This document shows, in pieces, positions 1 to 12,214 of a stretch of 64,000 nt of DNA. The position numbers and the translations under genes are program-made. The notes under the pieces are model-generated. The model had not been told where the DNA came from. It worked only from the letters and a program-made list of their open reading frames with translations, and ran no database searches. Origin of the DNA: Eutreptiella sp. 'Long Island Sound 2002' (Eukaryota > Euglenozoa > Euglenophyceae > Eutreptiales > Eutreptiaceae); NCBI GenBank assembly GCA_964036045.1, contig OZ038379.1, positions 105,462,025 through 105,526,024 of the forward strand, written 5' to 3'. Every line of letters begins with the position of its first letter. Position 1 is the first letter of the stretch.

Positions 1-260
1 CCCCAAATAAATACTGCCATGCAACACACATATGAGAGTTTGCCACCACTTGCTGGCAAGGGCTGTTTTTTTCGGAGGAAGATTTTTGGAAAGTCAACCC
101 TGCTGAGGAATTTGGATGAAACCCACTTCTTTGGACAAGGCGATAGAGAGGGGTACAAAGAGGGCTCACATTCTTGCGTAATCAATGCCCGCAACAAAAC
201 TGCTCGGAGTCTGTAGACAGGGCATAATCAAAGGATCAGATATTTTGCAGGGTCCAGACA

Positions 261-431
261 TTACTGCACGAACTCCTGCGGGTCGAGGTAATTGGAGAAG
301 CGCGCGACGAAGAGGTCGATGTCCTGAATCACGTGCAGCACGTCGAGCGCTTGATCAAGCGCGCCTGTCAGCAGATGAATGTCTGCAAGGTCGAGGCCAT
401 TCTTCTCGTGAGGTGGTACATGTAAAAACAT
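261..431 (-). CDS. Short unidentified ORF (56 codons)
   Basis: An ATG at 431 opens a 56-codon frame ending in TAA at 261. The sequence is rich in amphipathic helix (the core reads NGLDLADIHLLTGALDQAL, followed by VLHVIQDIDLFVARFSNYL) and looks more protein-like than any other frame nearby. It could be the last exon of a longer minus-strand gene, because the helical part starts abruptly after a short leader. I do not recognise the family. Neighbouring DNA is low complexity and gives no context. Calling it coding rests on composition only. Confidence 0.35.
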   Translation of the reverse strand: MFLHVPPHEKNGLDLADIHLLTGALDQALDVLHVIQDIDLFVARFSNYLDPQEFVQ

Positions 432-609
432 CTATTTCCAGGTGATAGTTATCGATCCGTCGGGATGTCCATCGCACCATCGACGGCACTCACGAGAGGA
501 AGGGGAACAAATCGCGCAGTATCGCGAGCGAGATATCAAAGGATGGCATAAACACGCCAGACACGGGACCCGCTCGGAGCAGCGTCGCACAGAGACCTCG
601 GAACAGCCG

Positions 610-736
610 GGGGTAAATAATTCACGGAGGGGTAAATAATTCACGGAGGGGTCAAATAATTCACGGAGGGGGGTAAACAATTCACGGAGGGGTCAAATAA
701 TTCACGGAGGGGGGTAAACAATTCACAGAGGGGTCC
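610..736. repeat. ~20-bp tandem repeat (TAAATAATTCACGGAGG)
   Basis: Six to seven copies of a unit around GGGGTAAATAATTCACGGA, alternating between GGTAAA and GGTCAAA variants. No coding signal. The bases from 432 to 609 show nothing I can name. Confidence 0.85.
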
Positions 737-905
737 ACCGGAACTAACTAAGGAACGGAGTAACATACCTCCTATTTTTCTTTGGCGGGGTTCGGACCTT
801 GGTAAGCTGGCAAGCGGGAAAGCACTCTACTATAAAAGAAAACCTGAAAAAGAAAAACAGGCATACCCTCCCTAACCTCACCACACAAGAAGGGAAATGA
901 CAGGG

Positions 906-957
906 TGGGAGGGAGGGAGGGAGGGGAGGGAGGGAGGGAGGGAGGGAGGGAGGGAGG
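906..957. repeat. (GGGA)n microsatellite
   Basis: An almost pure GGGA/GGGAGG tract, strand-asymmetric and capable of forming G-quadruplexes on the plus strand. Confidence 0.9.
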
Positions 958-977
958 CTCTCTTGGGCGGCCGTAGG

Positions 978-1092
978 CGCTGTGTTGTGCTGTGTTGTGC
1001 TGTAATATGCTGTGCTATGCTGTATGTTGTGCTGTGCTGTGGTGTGCTGTGATGTGCTGTGATGTGCTGTGCTGTGCCGTGCTGTGCTGTGC
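978..1092. repeat. TGTGC-type microsatellite
   Basis: Degenerate pentamer-like array of TGTGC, TGTTG and TGATG steps. It produces open frames on both strands that are compositional artefacts. Confidence 0.85.
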
Positions 1093-1279
1093 CGTACTCG
1101 AAACCCACTACCCCCTCTCTCCACAGTTCCGGCCCAACCCGATGAACCCCCACCCACCCACCCCACCAGCAAAACCGACCCGATTAGCTCAGGTGAGGTT
1201 GCTTGGGTCAGACATCAGGATTCTGTTCCCACTTGTCTTCAGTCACATATGAGCCCCCCGATCGGTTTGAGTCAGAGAG

Positions 1280-1325
1280 ATGGGGTGGGGTGGGGTGGGG
1301 TGGGGGGGTGGGGGGGGGGGGGGGC
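1280..1325 (+). other. G-quadruplex-prone GGGGT tract
   Basis: Four GGGGT repeats run into an almost uninterrupted G-run of more than 20 bases. This matches the G3+N1-7 quadruplex pattern many times over. The stretch after it (1326-2928) holds homopolymer A and G/C runs, but no frame, splice pair or repeat that I can support. Confidence 0.7.
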
Positions 1326-2928
1326 GTACCATCATTGAAGGGGTTGCAAGCACTGGTTGGGTTTCAGACGCTAGGGTCGAGACCACAACCCACTTCTACA
1401 CCTCAAGGGTGTGGTGACAATGGACAAGTTTGATATTGGGGGGAGTGTAGTGCAGTGTGGTGCGGTACAGTGCAGGGGCTATTCCTAACTAAAGCACCAG
1501 GGCAAATCACAGAAAAATGTATTGTCTGCAACATCCCTAACCTGTTAAAGTCCTTAAAAATGTGTGGAAGCCGAAGCCAGGAGGGGTTGGTCCATGTGGA
1601 CCGCCCAGGCGGGGAGGGTGGAGAGGAACTTACAGGTTTTTATTTTTACATCCCACCCTGCTCTCTCTGACCCCTTGGGTGCCCGGGCGTCCTCTCCTCC
1701 CCCCCCCCTGTAGGGCAGTGAAGGCAAGCCTGACTGCCCAGGCACCCCGCCATCAGACAGCACCGTTTAACAGGCAAGAAAGTGTTCTCCAAAAATGAAA
1801 AAAAAAAATTCCGAAAGCGGTGCTGTCAGTGGCCCCCTTGTGTTTAACTGACTTTTGTTTGTGCTGGTTGTTTAACAGAGGGTCGGGGAAGGGGTCGAGA
1901 GCAGAGGGGAGGGGTTTAAGGGGTATAGATGCCCAGCCGATGAGTCCCCCCTTGCAGGGGGACCCAGAGCAAACATACAGACACCCACGCATGCCCACAC
2001 ATACACACATACACGTGCATTAAAAACAACATCATGCACCCGCCAGCAATCAACCAACGTTCCCGTCACCGACGTTCTCTAAAAGCGAAGCAAAGGACAG
2101 AATGGGGTAAGATGCAAAAATAGTTCACGGTAACCCTGTAACCAATGTTCCTTAAAAGAAAAAAATGTTGACCTTTAACTAACTGACAGGGTCCCCCCTC
2201 GCAGGGGAACCCGAGCAGCTAAGCACAGGCACAAGCACAGGCAAAAAGAAAGTGGCTCCCGTAGTGGAAAAAAAAAACATAACTGTGACTGTCCTTATAG
2301 GACCCCAGAAAAATTCAGGGCACCCTGGATAAGTGATTATGCTGAAGTATGTTGAAAAATTTTGTTAAACCAACAAGTGTAGACATTTGTACTGAGGAAG
2401 TAAGCTTGTGGCCCTTGGAACCCCTTTTCACAACCCCCCCCTCAGCCTCGCTCTCCTTGACTCTCTGGTGCTTGGGCGTCCTCTCGGGCCCCCCACACCC
2501 GGCGAAGAACCCCTTGCACCCCACCCAGGCACCAACCCTGCAGACAGTGTCGTTTAACTGACAGAAAAAAAATGCCATGTGGAAAATAGCAGGCGCACCT
2601 GCAAAAAAAATTGTTTTTGGCAGAAGAGACACTGCTGGAGGCCCCCGTTCCATTGAAAAAAAGAGGGGAAGAGTCGAGAGCGGGGAGAGGGGGGTAGACC
2701 GTAGACGGTAGACAATGGAAAAATTGGGTCCCCCACACTAAATGGGGGACCCCACTGAAATCGGGGGGTGTGAAGCAAAGCAGAATGCCCCTCCAGGCAG
2801 ACACACAAAGAATGCAAAACACATACACAGAGCAATGTGAAGCAAAACACCGAATGTACAATCACATGTGCTTCCATGACCCTGCATCGCCTGTCTCCCT
2901 GGACTGAGATTCAGGGCTCACATTGCCC

Positions 2929-3155
2929 CGAAAATACCCCGAAATGTACTAAAAAGCCCCCCAAAACGTACTACAAAACCCCTGGAAATGTACTAAAAGA
3001 TCCCCTGAAATGCAATAAAAAAACCCCCCTAATGTACTAAAAAAACCCCCCTAACTGTACTAAAAAACCCCCTAACTGTACTAAAAAACCCCCCTAACTG
3101 TACTAAAAAACCCCCCGAAATGTACTAAAAAACCCCCCGAAATGTACTAAAACTC
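2929..3155. repeat. ~20-bp tandem repeat (GAAATGTACTAAAAAACCCC)
   Basis: About ten degenerate copies of a unit of the form CCCCGAAATGTACTAAAAAA, with CTAACTGTACT variants in the middle. The 5' copies are the most diverged. Confidence 0.85.
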
Positions 3156-3204
3156 CTTTGTACCAACAACCAACAAACAAATTGCAATCACAAAAAGACC
3201 GGCA

Positions 3205-3388
3205 ACGCGATATCCTGCACTAGCCCCTTTATCTGCTTTGGGGCACATCAACAGCCACATTCAAATATGCACATCCCGAACTAGCCCCTTTATCTGCATT
3301 GGGGCACATCAGCAACCACATTCAAATATCCACGGCCCAAACTAGCCCCTTTATCTGCTTTGGGGCACATCAGCAGCCAAATTCCACT
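3205..3388. repeat. 61-bp tandem repeat, three copies
   Basis: The phrase ACTAGCCCCTTTATCTGC recurs at 3219, 3280 and 3341, giving an exact 61-bp period. Each copy contains a TTTGGGGCACATCA segment. The 3389-3885 stretch that follows is poly-T, poly-G and A-rich DNA with no supported gene. Confidence 0.9.
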
Positions 3389-3885
3389 ACCGTGCGTCGC
3401 ACGGTATTTTAACACTTGTCACAATCCTGGATACATCATTCTCTGAAAGCAAAGCAAGGTGCAGAACGGGGCATGAGACACGGAAGAGGGAGACAACAAG
3501 CAGTGGGGCAAACTCTCCCGCGATTCTGGCATTCTTGCAAAAAGGGGGGCAGGGGCAAAAATTATTTTATTTTTGCGATTTTTTTTGCGGAACCCATTTT
3601 TGCGTAAGGCGTGAAGCCAATAATTAATTTTTTTTGCGTTTTTTTTTGCGGACAGGGTGGGGGGGGGGGGAGAAAAGCCTGATGGGGGGTTTCGGGTTGA
3701 GCGTTGGGGTAGCCCACCAGCAAAAGTGACCCTGTTGTTATTCACATACCTAGTTCATGCCTACGGTCATGGTCTGCAAAGGAAGCAAGGTGCAGAATTG
3801 GGCAAGAGAAAAGGGGGGGGGAGCCAAGTCTGATATGGGGGTCAAAGCACAAGTGTGATATTGGGGGGGGGGGGGCAAAGGCCTA

Positions 3886-5282
3886 TCATGGGGGGCTTGG
3901 GGGGTTGGGGGTTGGGGGTGATGGCCCATAAAAGTCTGAAGTCTGAAGTCTGATAGCCCATTGGGTTACTATACCCATAGCTGGGGCGTCTCTTCCCCGT
4001 CCGGGTAAGCTGACCCATGAACGCTCCAACCTGCACGCCTCGCCGACAGGAGACTTTGCAGGTCTTGACGGAGCGCAAGGGTGAGCCTCCCGGTCGACAA
4101 ACTCCCCCAACAAGCGGCCCATGGGCATTGTCAAGTGCAAAATGCACAATACGACCCAGGCACGTGGCAATTTCAAAATCCGATGCGTACTGCAGCCAGC
4201 GGCTTGCAAAGAAGGCGTCCCAAGGAGGAAGGCCATGTAGCTGGCCCCATCACCCTCCATGGTCCGCGGGATAGCACTACCCTCCCAAGTCTTCTTTTGG
4301 GCATTCCATATGCCCTCATTGAACATGCAGCCCACTTGGGGGCAGGTGGACACCCCGATCACCCTTCGTGTCCATGGTTGATCCCCCCCAAAGATCACCT
4401 TTGCCTCCTCCTTTGAGGCGCCCCATTGGACGAGCCCCCTGTCGATGATGTCTTGAATCACCTAAACACGAGACATGGGGGGGGGGGTTAATTTTGTTCT
4501 AGTCTAGTGTAATGTAGCTTCTAGCGAGCGGTGTTCGAGGCTAACTAGATCAAAACTAGAACGAGTGAAAGGCACTAGGTGAGAGGCCTACCTCCCAATT
4601 GCTCTTCCACAACGTCCCAAGGGTGTCCATGGCCTTGTCATCGCAATTGGCCATGCTCAACCCCCAAAGGCCCGCGGGGGAGCGGGCCAAGTGGTCGAAG
4701 TTGGCCAAGGAGATGGCGAGTTGGGCCCCCGGCCACGGGGTAGGCATCCCCCCGGACGTCAATGGGAAGTTGCGGTTGATTGACAGCACCAAGCCCGGCC
4801 GGGAGGGGAAGTATGTGACCCATGAGGCGAAGGGCCATGAGATCCTGGTGGCCTTGGGCAACACCGTGGCAACGGGCTCATCCAATTGCACGGGGGCCAC
4901 CAATTCCTTCCAACGGGCTTGGAAATCCCGCTCGGTACAAATTGGACGGGAGTAGGGGCCACCGGGGACGTTGGGGCGGTACTCCAACTTACGGAGCGTA
5001 TGCAGCTCCGAGAAGGTCCTCCACAAGGACTTGGGGGCCCTCATGTCGAGCAATAGTTCACACGGCGGTGAGGGGGAGAAGGGATGCGGCGTATGCCTCA
5101 ACGGCGGCCTTGCATGCCTCACCCGTGGTATGGGTAGAAGTGGCGGAGTTCACATATTGGACGGCGTTGTTGAATTGCCGCCGTGCTAGGGGGCATGATA
5201 GCGCACACGTGGCCAAGTAATGGCCCACCCGCTCATCCTTGAGGTTTGAAGCGCCACTCAAGTCCTGTGGTGCCTTAGACAA
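3886..5282 (-). CDS. Unidentified spliced gene, partial or frameshifted
   Basis: Two frames fit together as exons. The upstream exon (about 5122-4592) ends ...TLWKSNWE and is followed by a GTAGGC donor. The downstream exon starts at 4461 after a TTTAG acceptor and continues VIQDIIDRGLVQWGASKEE. This gives a 130-nt GT-AG intron (4462-4591) in phase 0. A further 5' piece (5282-5058, ending EAYAASLLPLTAV) is out of frame by one base near 5070, and the 3' end changes frame near 4210. Clusters of W, C and charged residues, and splice sites falling exactly where the frame needs them, argue for real coding DNA. I do not recognise the family. The frame breaks suggest a decayed or transposon-derived gene. 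Confidence 0.45.
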
Positions 5283-5762
5283 GAGGGAAGTATCCTTCCC
5301 GGGTGAGGTGGGAGCAAGGGGAAGTGGCGGGGCGTTTCATTGCAAAGAAATGTGTAATATCTAAGCGCGAGAGAAGGAAACATGGAACAATGAACTACGG
5401 ACAATAGCAAGCATGAGGGCGGTGGGGAGGGGGGTCCCGATGGGTCACCCCCCCCCCTGGCCGGTAGTGCAGCAAAAATGCCGCCAACCGCGTCGTACAA
5501 CTCTAAGGCTGCTCCTGGGCACGGAGGGGAGGCATCTGTGGCCGCCGGGCACGGCGGACTCGCTTTGCGTCGACGTCCAGACACGCACACTACGTCCCAG
5601 TTTTGGGAGGGAGGCGGCAGGGTAAATCGCCGCGGCTCCTGCCCTCGGGGTCGCCGTGGGGACCTATCCGGCGCCGGCAGCGCCGGGGAGGCCAGCCCCG
5701 CCGGGCCCCAACCAATCTGAGAGCGCGCTCGCCCATGCTTGCCGGGCCTCTGGCGCCTGCAC

Positions 5763-6740
5763 CTACCTGCCCGGGCCCCATCGTGGTGGGGGGGTATCTG
5801 CCCAGGCGCCACGTCGCCGTTTGCTCCTCGGCCCGGCCCACTCCCAGGGCATGCGCCCAACGCGGCGGCGCATGGAACATAGCAACACTAGGCCCGTGTC
5901 CAGGGGGTGTTGAAGATAGGCCACGATTAAAGTTGTCGCCCCCCCCCCGGTCTTATGCGCACGCGTGCGCAGCCGGTGTAGCCAGGTGTCCTGCTCGTGC
6001 AGGTCTAGGCCCTTCAGTTGCAGCACCATGACCGCATGGGCCTCGAAGAACGGCTGCGCCCGCAGCCTTGCACAGAGTCGGCGGAGCGGAAGAAGCGCCC
6101 AGTAGTGTTCACCGGCCGCCCCACGCATGAGCTGTACCGCTGCCGGGTGGCGCCACAACAATCGCAACATGTGCCGCAGGACTTGCGCGGGATCGCCCAG
6201 CGGGAGGCGCGTTCCCCGCAACTTATGGTGCAGAAACCTTAGCAAGTCCCGGCCTAGGAAAATCTCACAGTCCGGGGCCAGTTGTGCCCAGGTGAACGTC
6301 CCTGGTCTGTCCTGCGAACAAAGGGCCGCTACCCAGTGGACGAAAGCCTGGGAGAACGCCGACTCCCACGGCCGTCCCGGCGGGAAGCCCGGGCGGAATC
6401 GCATTGGCGGCGCCGCCGGCGATCGTGGTAGGGGTCACATAGGTCCTACCAGAGGTAGCCCCCTCTCCCTCCCAGCGGCGGGCGCCGCGGAAAAAGGGCC
6501 TCGCCGTGCCACGGCTCCCTTGAGTGGGTATGGGCATACCTGGCTGTCAGCACCACATACAGCCCGTACAGCCTGTATGGGAACTCGTCGACCTGTTGCC
6601 GGCCCGCCCGCGCCGACGGTGCCGGGGGCAGTAGGCCCGCGCGTCGGAAGCAGTCCGGCAAGCGCGTGGGGGGGGCCAGTTGCAGCTGCTCCGCCGCGTG
6701 CAGGACTAAGGCACGCCACATTGATTTGACCACCTCCCAC
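5763..6740 (-). CDS. Unidentified GC-rich coding-like region, two frames
   Basis: The frame 6404-5763 (213 codons) is Arg/Leu-rich and helical, with segments such as GRDLLRFLHHKLRG and VLRHMLRLLWRHPAAVQLM. Upstream, 6733-6446 encodes a second piece (starting MVKSMWRALVLHAAEQLQL) in another frame, so an intron or frameshift between them is likely. No membrane or catalytic motif is visible and I cannot assign a family. The local GC content is very high, so long open frames are less convincing than usual. The 5283-5762 stretch is equally GC-rich with no frame I would defend. Confidence 0.3.
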
Positions 6741-7166
6741 GGCAGTGCATCACACCAACCCCTTTAAAGTGTGAGCGAGATGAGGGTCTTTTTTGGGGCT
6801 TCTGCCCCATGGAAAATAGGCTCAGTCACGGGAGCCCCTTTTTTTTGGGGGGGGTGTTGGGAAAAGTGCCTTGACTGACCCCCGCCCCCGGCAAATGAAT
6901 TTTTCTGAAGCCCAGATCCAACACAGGGTGCGGGATAGCCCGTGTTGTCATGCCATGCGCGGATTGGAGGCCCGTCGCCCAGCGGACGGGGACACGGGGT
7001 CCATGGTGGGGCTTGCCGCGCAGCGCTATGGGTGGCTTCCATGGAAATGGAGGCCTCTCTGTTGCGTGGCTTGCTGGCAGGGGGGGCCCGCGTGCGCGGG
7101 CACAACATGCGGCCACATCATGCCGCCTCGGCTACGGCTCGCACCATGAAGATGAGGCGCATGTGC
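6741..7166. other. Non-coding gap with a short dispersed repeat
   Basis: No supported gene. The phrase AGTCACGGGAGCCCCTTTT, then a GC-run and GCAAATGAATTTTTC, appears near 6830-6905 and again near 9745-9808 in the same orientation. This suggests a short dispersed repeat of about 75 bp. Confidence 0.5.
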
Positions 7167-8524
7167 TTAGGGGCTGCCACATTCAAGACGAATAATGTAT
7201 CCCAGTCCGCTCGAACTTGAAGCAGTGGTGCGAGAAGTACCAAACCTGGAGGACAGAGCACGTGAGGAGGGTGCGTAATCGGGATCCCTTAGGCGGCTTC
7301 CCGGTCCAGAAGCATCATTCACACACGGGGCACAACCAGGCACGATCAGGCACATCTGACAGGGTGGGGTTCCAACATTTCTGGTGCCAGCCCAGTGCCC
7401 TGCAATGCATGCCATCACAAAGCACAATGTCGTTGGGCTCTTCCACCTCACCACTCAATCACCGGACACAAAAATTGTCCTCTTCCCCATCCTCCTGAGC
7501 CAAAACACACTCCTCTTGCACACTGGCAACTTCCATTTGCAACCCCAAGAATTCTCTGATCATGTGGTTGTGATTGTAAACACGTTGCACCAATTCAGCC
7601 TTCGGGATCGAGCAAACCGAACCAACAGCCCCGAGAACATGCCTTCACCTCACAAGCGGTTTCATGGAAGAAGGACTAACTGCGGGGCTGTGCGACAGCA
7701 GTGCAAATAGTATCAGGGATGGGGCCAAGTGCAGGCATCAGTGAGCGCAGAGTGATGAACTGCTCACCCCCGGTAGCCCGCAACACTTGGTCTCGGGCAC
7801 CAGTGGCAAATCGTCTTAACAAAAGGCATATGCTTGACGAATTCAATAAGCACAACAAGTTGCAAAAGTTTGTTCGGGGGTGGTGCAACGATGTTCCCGG
7901 AGATGGGAAAAACACATGGCACACTAGGGTCTGTGGATCTAGGGGGGATTGCGCTGGTAGACAGTGCTAGGGTATGATTTGGTGCTGAAAAAAATCTTTG
8001 ATTGTGCGCTATCAGGGATTGTCCAGAAATGAAAAACGATTCCCAACATGTGGGGCGGCATCTGTTGGGGACAAAGATGCAAGCAGTTGGTTGCACCGAT
8101 GCATCCAGTGTGAATTAGTTGAGCGTTGCTTGCAACTGATGTGCAACCGAGTTGCGCGCAAAGGGGGTACAATGCCACATGCCTCATCCACACAGTGCAC
8201 AACTTTGACTGGTCGCAATATAGTAGGCTCTTGCAAACAACTCACAACCTCCCGCTGCACAGACAAAACGGTTTCATTGCCTTTGTCCACTGCTTTTGGT
8301 ACAGCACAAACCAAACGCCACCGCTTCTGCAGGATTCCATTGCGGACCCCAGGGGGCGATGCATAATGGACTGCGTACACATGGGGTGTTTCCTCATTCC
8401 AAAGCTGCTCATACGCATTTTGGGGTTCGTTAAAAACACGAAAAGGCAATGGAATGGTTCCAACAGGGGCAGTCATTGAGCTGTAGAAAAAGATGAACGA
8501 TCTGAGGGCTGAAAAAAGATACAC
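7167..8524 (-). CDS. Unidentified coding-like region, several frames
   Basis: The best frame is 8524-8012 (170 codons), with motifs such as EQLWNEETPHVYAVHYASP and RWRLVCAVPKAVDKGNE. Further pieces in other frames follow downstream: 8096-7764 (Cys/Pro-rich), 7924-7676, and 7454-7167 with Cys pairs (PPCQMCLIVPGCAPC). The series resembles a multi-exon or frameshifted transposon-encoded protein with a Cys-rich 3' part, but I cannot place it in a family and saw no clear splice pairs. Confidence 0.3.
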
Positions 8525-10674
8525 TTGAGAAAAGCAAGTTCCATTTTTTTATGCACCTATCACGTGCAAGCGACACGTTATCCCGGGGTATGTATAGACT
8601 TTATGAGTGGTATTTCGCTTAGCCCGCTTTAAAAGGGGGAGGGGCATTGCGACTCCTCTTGAGAACCCCCGGGCGTCCCCGATCATCAATTTTTACTTTT
8701 GCCCCCTCCGCTGATGGGTCGGCCAAAAAGGAGGGCAGAAAAGCCACCCAGTTCATTCAATGCATGCCAAAAAGAGAGCTCTGACCGGCCCCAAGGACGA
8801 AACCTTGGGGGCACACCCATCCAGACAAACATACAGATGCCAAGTGAGCCATTGCCTGCCGGGAAGCACGCTCAATTTGGGGGGCTTGGATTGTGGCAGT
8901 GGGGCCAAAATGCGGCAAACAACGCGGAATGTCATGGGAAAAGAGAGATAACTTGTCGCCCTCCCAAGCAGAGGTGGGGCACATGCCAGGGGCACCCTAA
9001 AACGTCCCCTGCAGGTGGCTGCTGACGCATGCTCTGTGATACCCTGGTGGCAACGCAGCTCTGCGTGAGAGGGCTGCACTGGGGTTAAGCTACGCTCCCA
9101 CCAGGGTACCCACCTACAAGGGGGCAGATGATGTGGGGGTTCAGTATCAAGCGTCGGACACAAGGTAAAAAAGACGCTGCCCATGTTTCTCTCACTCCCC
9201 AATCTCTCTGCCAACGACCAGTCACTCACAAGCAAGCAAGCAGGACTGACTGGAGGCCATAACTAAAACTAGCCCAACATACAAGACAAAAAAAATAGAG
9301 CGAAGCAAACCACTTTCAGCATCGGAGAGAGCCCGAGACGGGACAGGCAAGGCATGTTGTCAATGTTACAACCATTTGTTGAGCAGCAAAATTGTCACTG
9401 TCCCTGCCGGAGGGTGCCCAGTTTCTGTGGCACGCAACCACCCACCCGATGCAAGGCTAAAGGGCACCACTCAAGTTCCAAGTGTCAGACTCCTCGTTAG
9501 GTGGGCACGCATCATGGGGGATGCACCGTGACCTCTATGAAGTGAAGGGTGGCCTGTGGCAGAATCGCTGGAACAGAAGCCTGCAAACAAGACAGCACAA
9601 TGTCATTTTCTCCCCGGGTACCAAAATGGTTTGAGGGGGCGGGGGAGCATTCTCCCAAAGTGAAGCAAGGGGCACAATAGGGTAAGATATAGAGATAACC
9701 AGGGGTGACCCAAAAAAAAATTTCCTCACTTTAGTACTGCTAAGTCACGGGAGCCCCTTTTCCCTTTTCGAGTGCCCCCCCACCGCCGCCCCCCCGCAAA
9801 TGAATTTTTCACATGCCCTGCCGCATGGGTAACCTACACCGGGCGCGGCGGCTCCGTTGCGCCCGGCATTGGGGGCAGCGGCCGCTCCGCAAATGGCCTA
9901 CCCAGCACTTGCACCAATACTGGGGTGCGCGCAACGCGGGCCATCCAGAGTACCCGCTGGTAGCCGATGTGGATCAACAGGGAGATGCGGTGGCCCGGCG
10001 ACAGGACGACGAATGCAACTTCCTTTGCGTGGGAGGGTCCGGTCGCCCCCCACACTGCCCACATGACCATGGTCTCGAGGCCCAGAAAGCTACAAAAATA
10101 GGGGCTGAAACATGCTTTGATGGTCATCTGGGGTGATAACGGTATCCAAAAGAAATGGTTTTCGGAACCTTCGATTTTTGAGCTGCCCAGGGTGAAAAAT
10201 TGGATAGGCAGTTTGTGTACCAATCCCTTGGGAGACCCCCCCACCCCCACACAATACCCCAAAGGAGTGAAAAACATATGAATAATGAACCTACGGTTTG
10301 CTTGTGGATATCTGAACTTGTGAAGTAAGGTTGCACTGCAAGCTGACTAAAGGCGAAGTCATCGATTGCGTGGTCTTTGTGCACGTCTCATGTGCGTGTT
10401 GCATGCTAGATAATGTTGTTTTAGTGTCTGAAGGTGGTTAACATTGATGTTTGGTCAAGGATGTATCGCTAGAATACAATTTCAGAAAAGGCGAATTCGT
10501 CACTTCCCCTTTAGTTTGCCTTCCCTTCGCCTTCACCAACGAACGCTCACAACAAGCTCACTGCGAAAGCTAATTGACGCTCACGGCAACCTCACTGAAA
10601 GCTCAGTAAAGGCTAATTGCATACATAATGCACAAGGTTTCAGCCCTATCCCTTTCCCAACCCTTCCCCTTCCC
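8525..10674. other. Stretch without a supported gene
   Basis: Mixed-composition DNA. A minus-strand frame at 9235-8753 (160 codons) is open but has no recognisable motif. Around 10520-10620 there are repeated GCTCACTG/CTCACTGAAAGC words that recur at 12.95, 13.8 and 31.7 kb. Confidence 0.5.
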
Positions 10675-10685
10675 CATATATAAAC
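10675..10685 (+). promoter_or_regulatory. Possible TATA box
   Basis: CATATATAAAC lies about 60 bases upstream of the ATG at 10741 that opens the reading frame of the broken gene 10741-12214. It is preceded by a C/T-rich stretch. Position and sequence fit a TATA element; there is no direct evidence of use. Confidence 0.4.
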
Positions 10686-10740
10686 CGTGCTACCCGAGAT
10701 TCATCTCCTCCTTCTTCTCATTAGGTCCTTTTTGTTTATC

Positions 10741-12214
10741 ATGTTGCCCGCGGGTGTCGTTGACTGCAACGTTTCAAAGGCGTTCAAGGCGTTCCTGAGT
10801 CGTCCCCGTGTCCCATGTCTTCTTAACGAGGCATTACACGGGGAGGGTTTCATCGGACCTCGGTCCTTTGAAAGGTTGGGCACAGGATGTGAACCCCCCC
10901 CCCCCGTCGTTATCCAAATTAGGGTCTTCGTCAAGACGCTAATGGGGAAAAACTGGATGCACGAAGCGAACCAACTATTGCGTGAGGTCAAACGGAACCT
11001 CCGGGCAATCCGGTTCCGCTTTCCGGAGGACGTGGTGGACGACCTCCTCTAGCAAGCCTCCGGAAAGCTGGACGGGGAGGCCCCCCCATTTGAGCTTGAC
11101 CTCATTGACACTAGTGATTTGCAGTATGGTCATACTGCCGATCTTGGTGCCAACGCAGTGAACCGCAAAAAGAGGGTGCCGCAACCTTTACCCTACACGG
11201 CAAGGGTGGTGGATGGCGACTGGTGGGAGACGTTGGGAACGTGCAATGTCAATCCGGAGTGGTGTTCGCACGTTCGTGACTACACCTGCCCAGCTGTCTT
11301 TACCTCCTTGCAGAAGCACTTTCTCTAGGGATGTAGCACTCCCTCGCCGTACATTTCCTTACTGCCTCCGGTTTCCTTACACGAGTTGCCAAATCCACCT
11401 TTGGACTCGGATGACTCGCTGAGGGAGCTCGGCTTCAGGGTTCAAAAGGGCGTTTTGTCACCTGAGGAGGCCTCGCAATGGTATACCGTTGTGACGCCCT
11501 CCTTGGAGCAAGCCCCCGCCCAACGGCATGCAGCTTGGGATCTGGTCTCCAAAGAGCACTGACGAGAGTCTTGTCGGGCCAATCCCAAACTACCTCACCG
11601 TTGGGGTACCCGCCCATGGGAAGCTAGCCACGATGTTGGGACACGAGACGGGCAAGAGGGCCGCTGAGCTCTCCCGAGCTCAGGGGCCCACAATGCGCAA
11701 CTTGCACCCTACTGCATGGTCAGCCGTGGCGGTCCGGGATGTGTAGGAGACGTCCGGGACCTTGGAGGACACGGGGAAGCAAACTCGGCACACCGATGTA
11801 GAGCGGGTGCCGAGTAAGCTTCCCCGCCGCGGTGACCTCCCTACACATCTCAGCATGATGCTTATCTTTTCAGATAAGTATCATGTTGACATGCATGTGG
11901 GGAGTCACTTTCGCGAAAACGATGGTTTCGTCCGGTGGACCATTGTGTGTGATTGAGGAGATATGCTTTTGTTTGCCTCCACGATCACGCACATAGGTCT
12001 GCCCGCCCTTCCGGGGGTAGGGAAGAACGTGGTCCTCTTCCGCTTCCTTACCCCCGACGAAAGGCACCGCTGGGTGAATATCGAGGGGTTCATCCTTGAT
12101 CCGCTGCCACGGACCAAGGCTGAACTTGCTTGGCATGCCGCTGCCAGCACGGACCCCCTGTCTGACCCCTGCAGCATCCCTCACTGGGGTCACATGTTGG
12201 ACCTTGGTGAATGA
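10741..12214 (+). pseudogene. Broken gene, possibly 2OG-Fe(II) oxygenase-like
   Basis: From ATG 10741 one frame runs to 11565, interrupted by in-frame TAG at 11050 and 11326. The message then shifts frame near 11530-11560 and continues to 12214 through TAG at 11744 and TGA at 11954. The conceptual protein contains LGFRVQKGVLSPEEASQWY, like the pre-domain segment of prolyl-4-hydroxylase-type proteins. It then has KYHVDMHVGS, a possible metal-binding HxD. After the TGA it has GDMLLFASTITHIGLPA and GVGKNVVLFRFLTP, which fit the distal His and closing strands of a double-stranded beta-helix. This assignment is an inference from motif order, not a database match. The stops and shift suggest decay, but three of the four in-frame stops are TAG. 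Confidence 0.35.

Noticed and set aside
744-1338. Overlapping ORFs of 86-142 codons on both strands
   Set aside because: They consist of GGGA, TGTGC and poly-G microsatellite translations.
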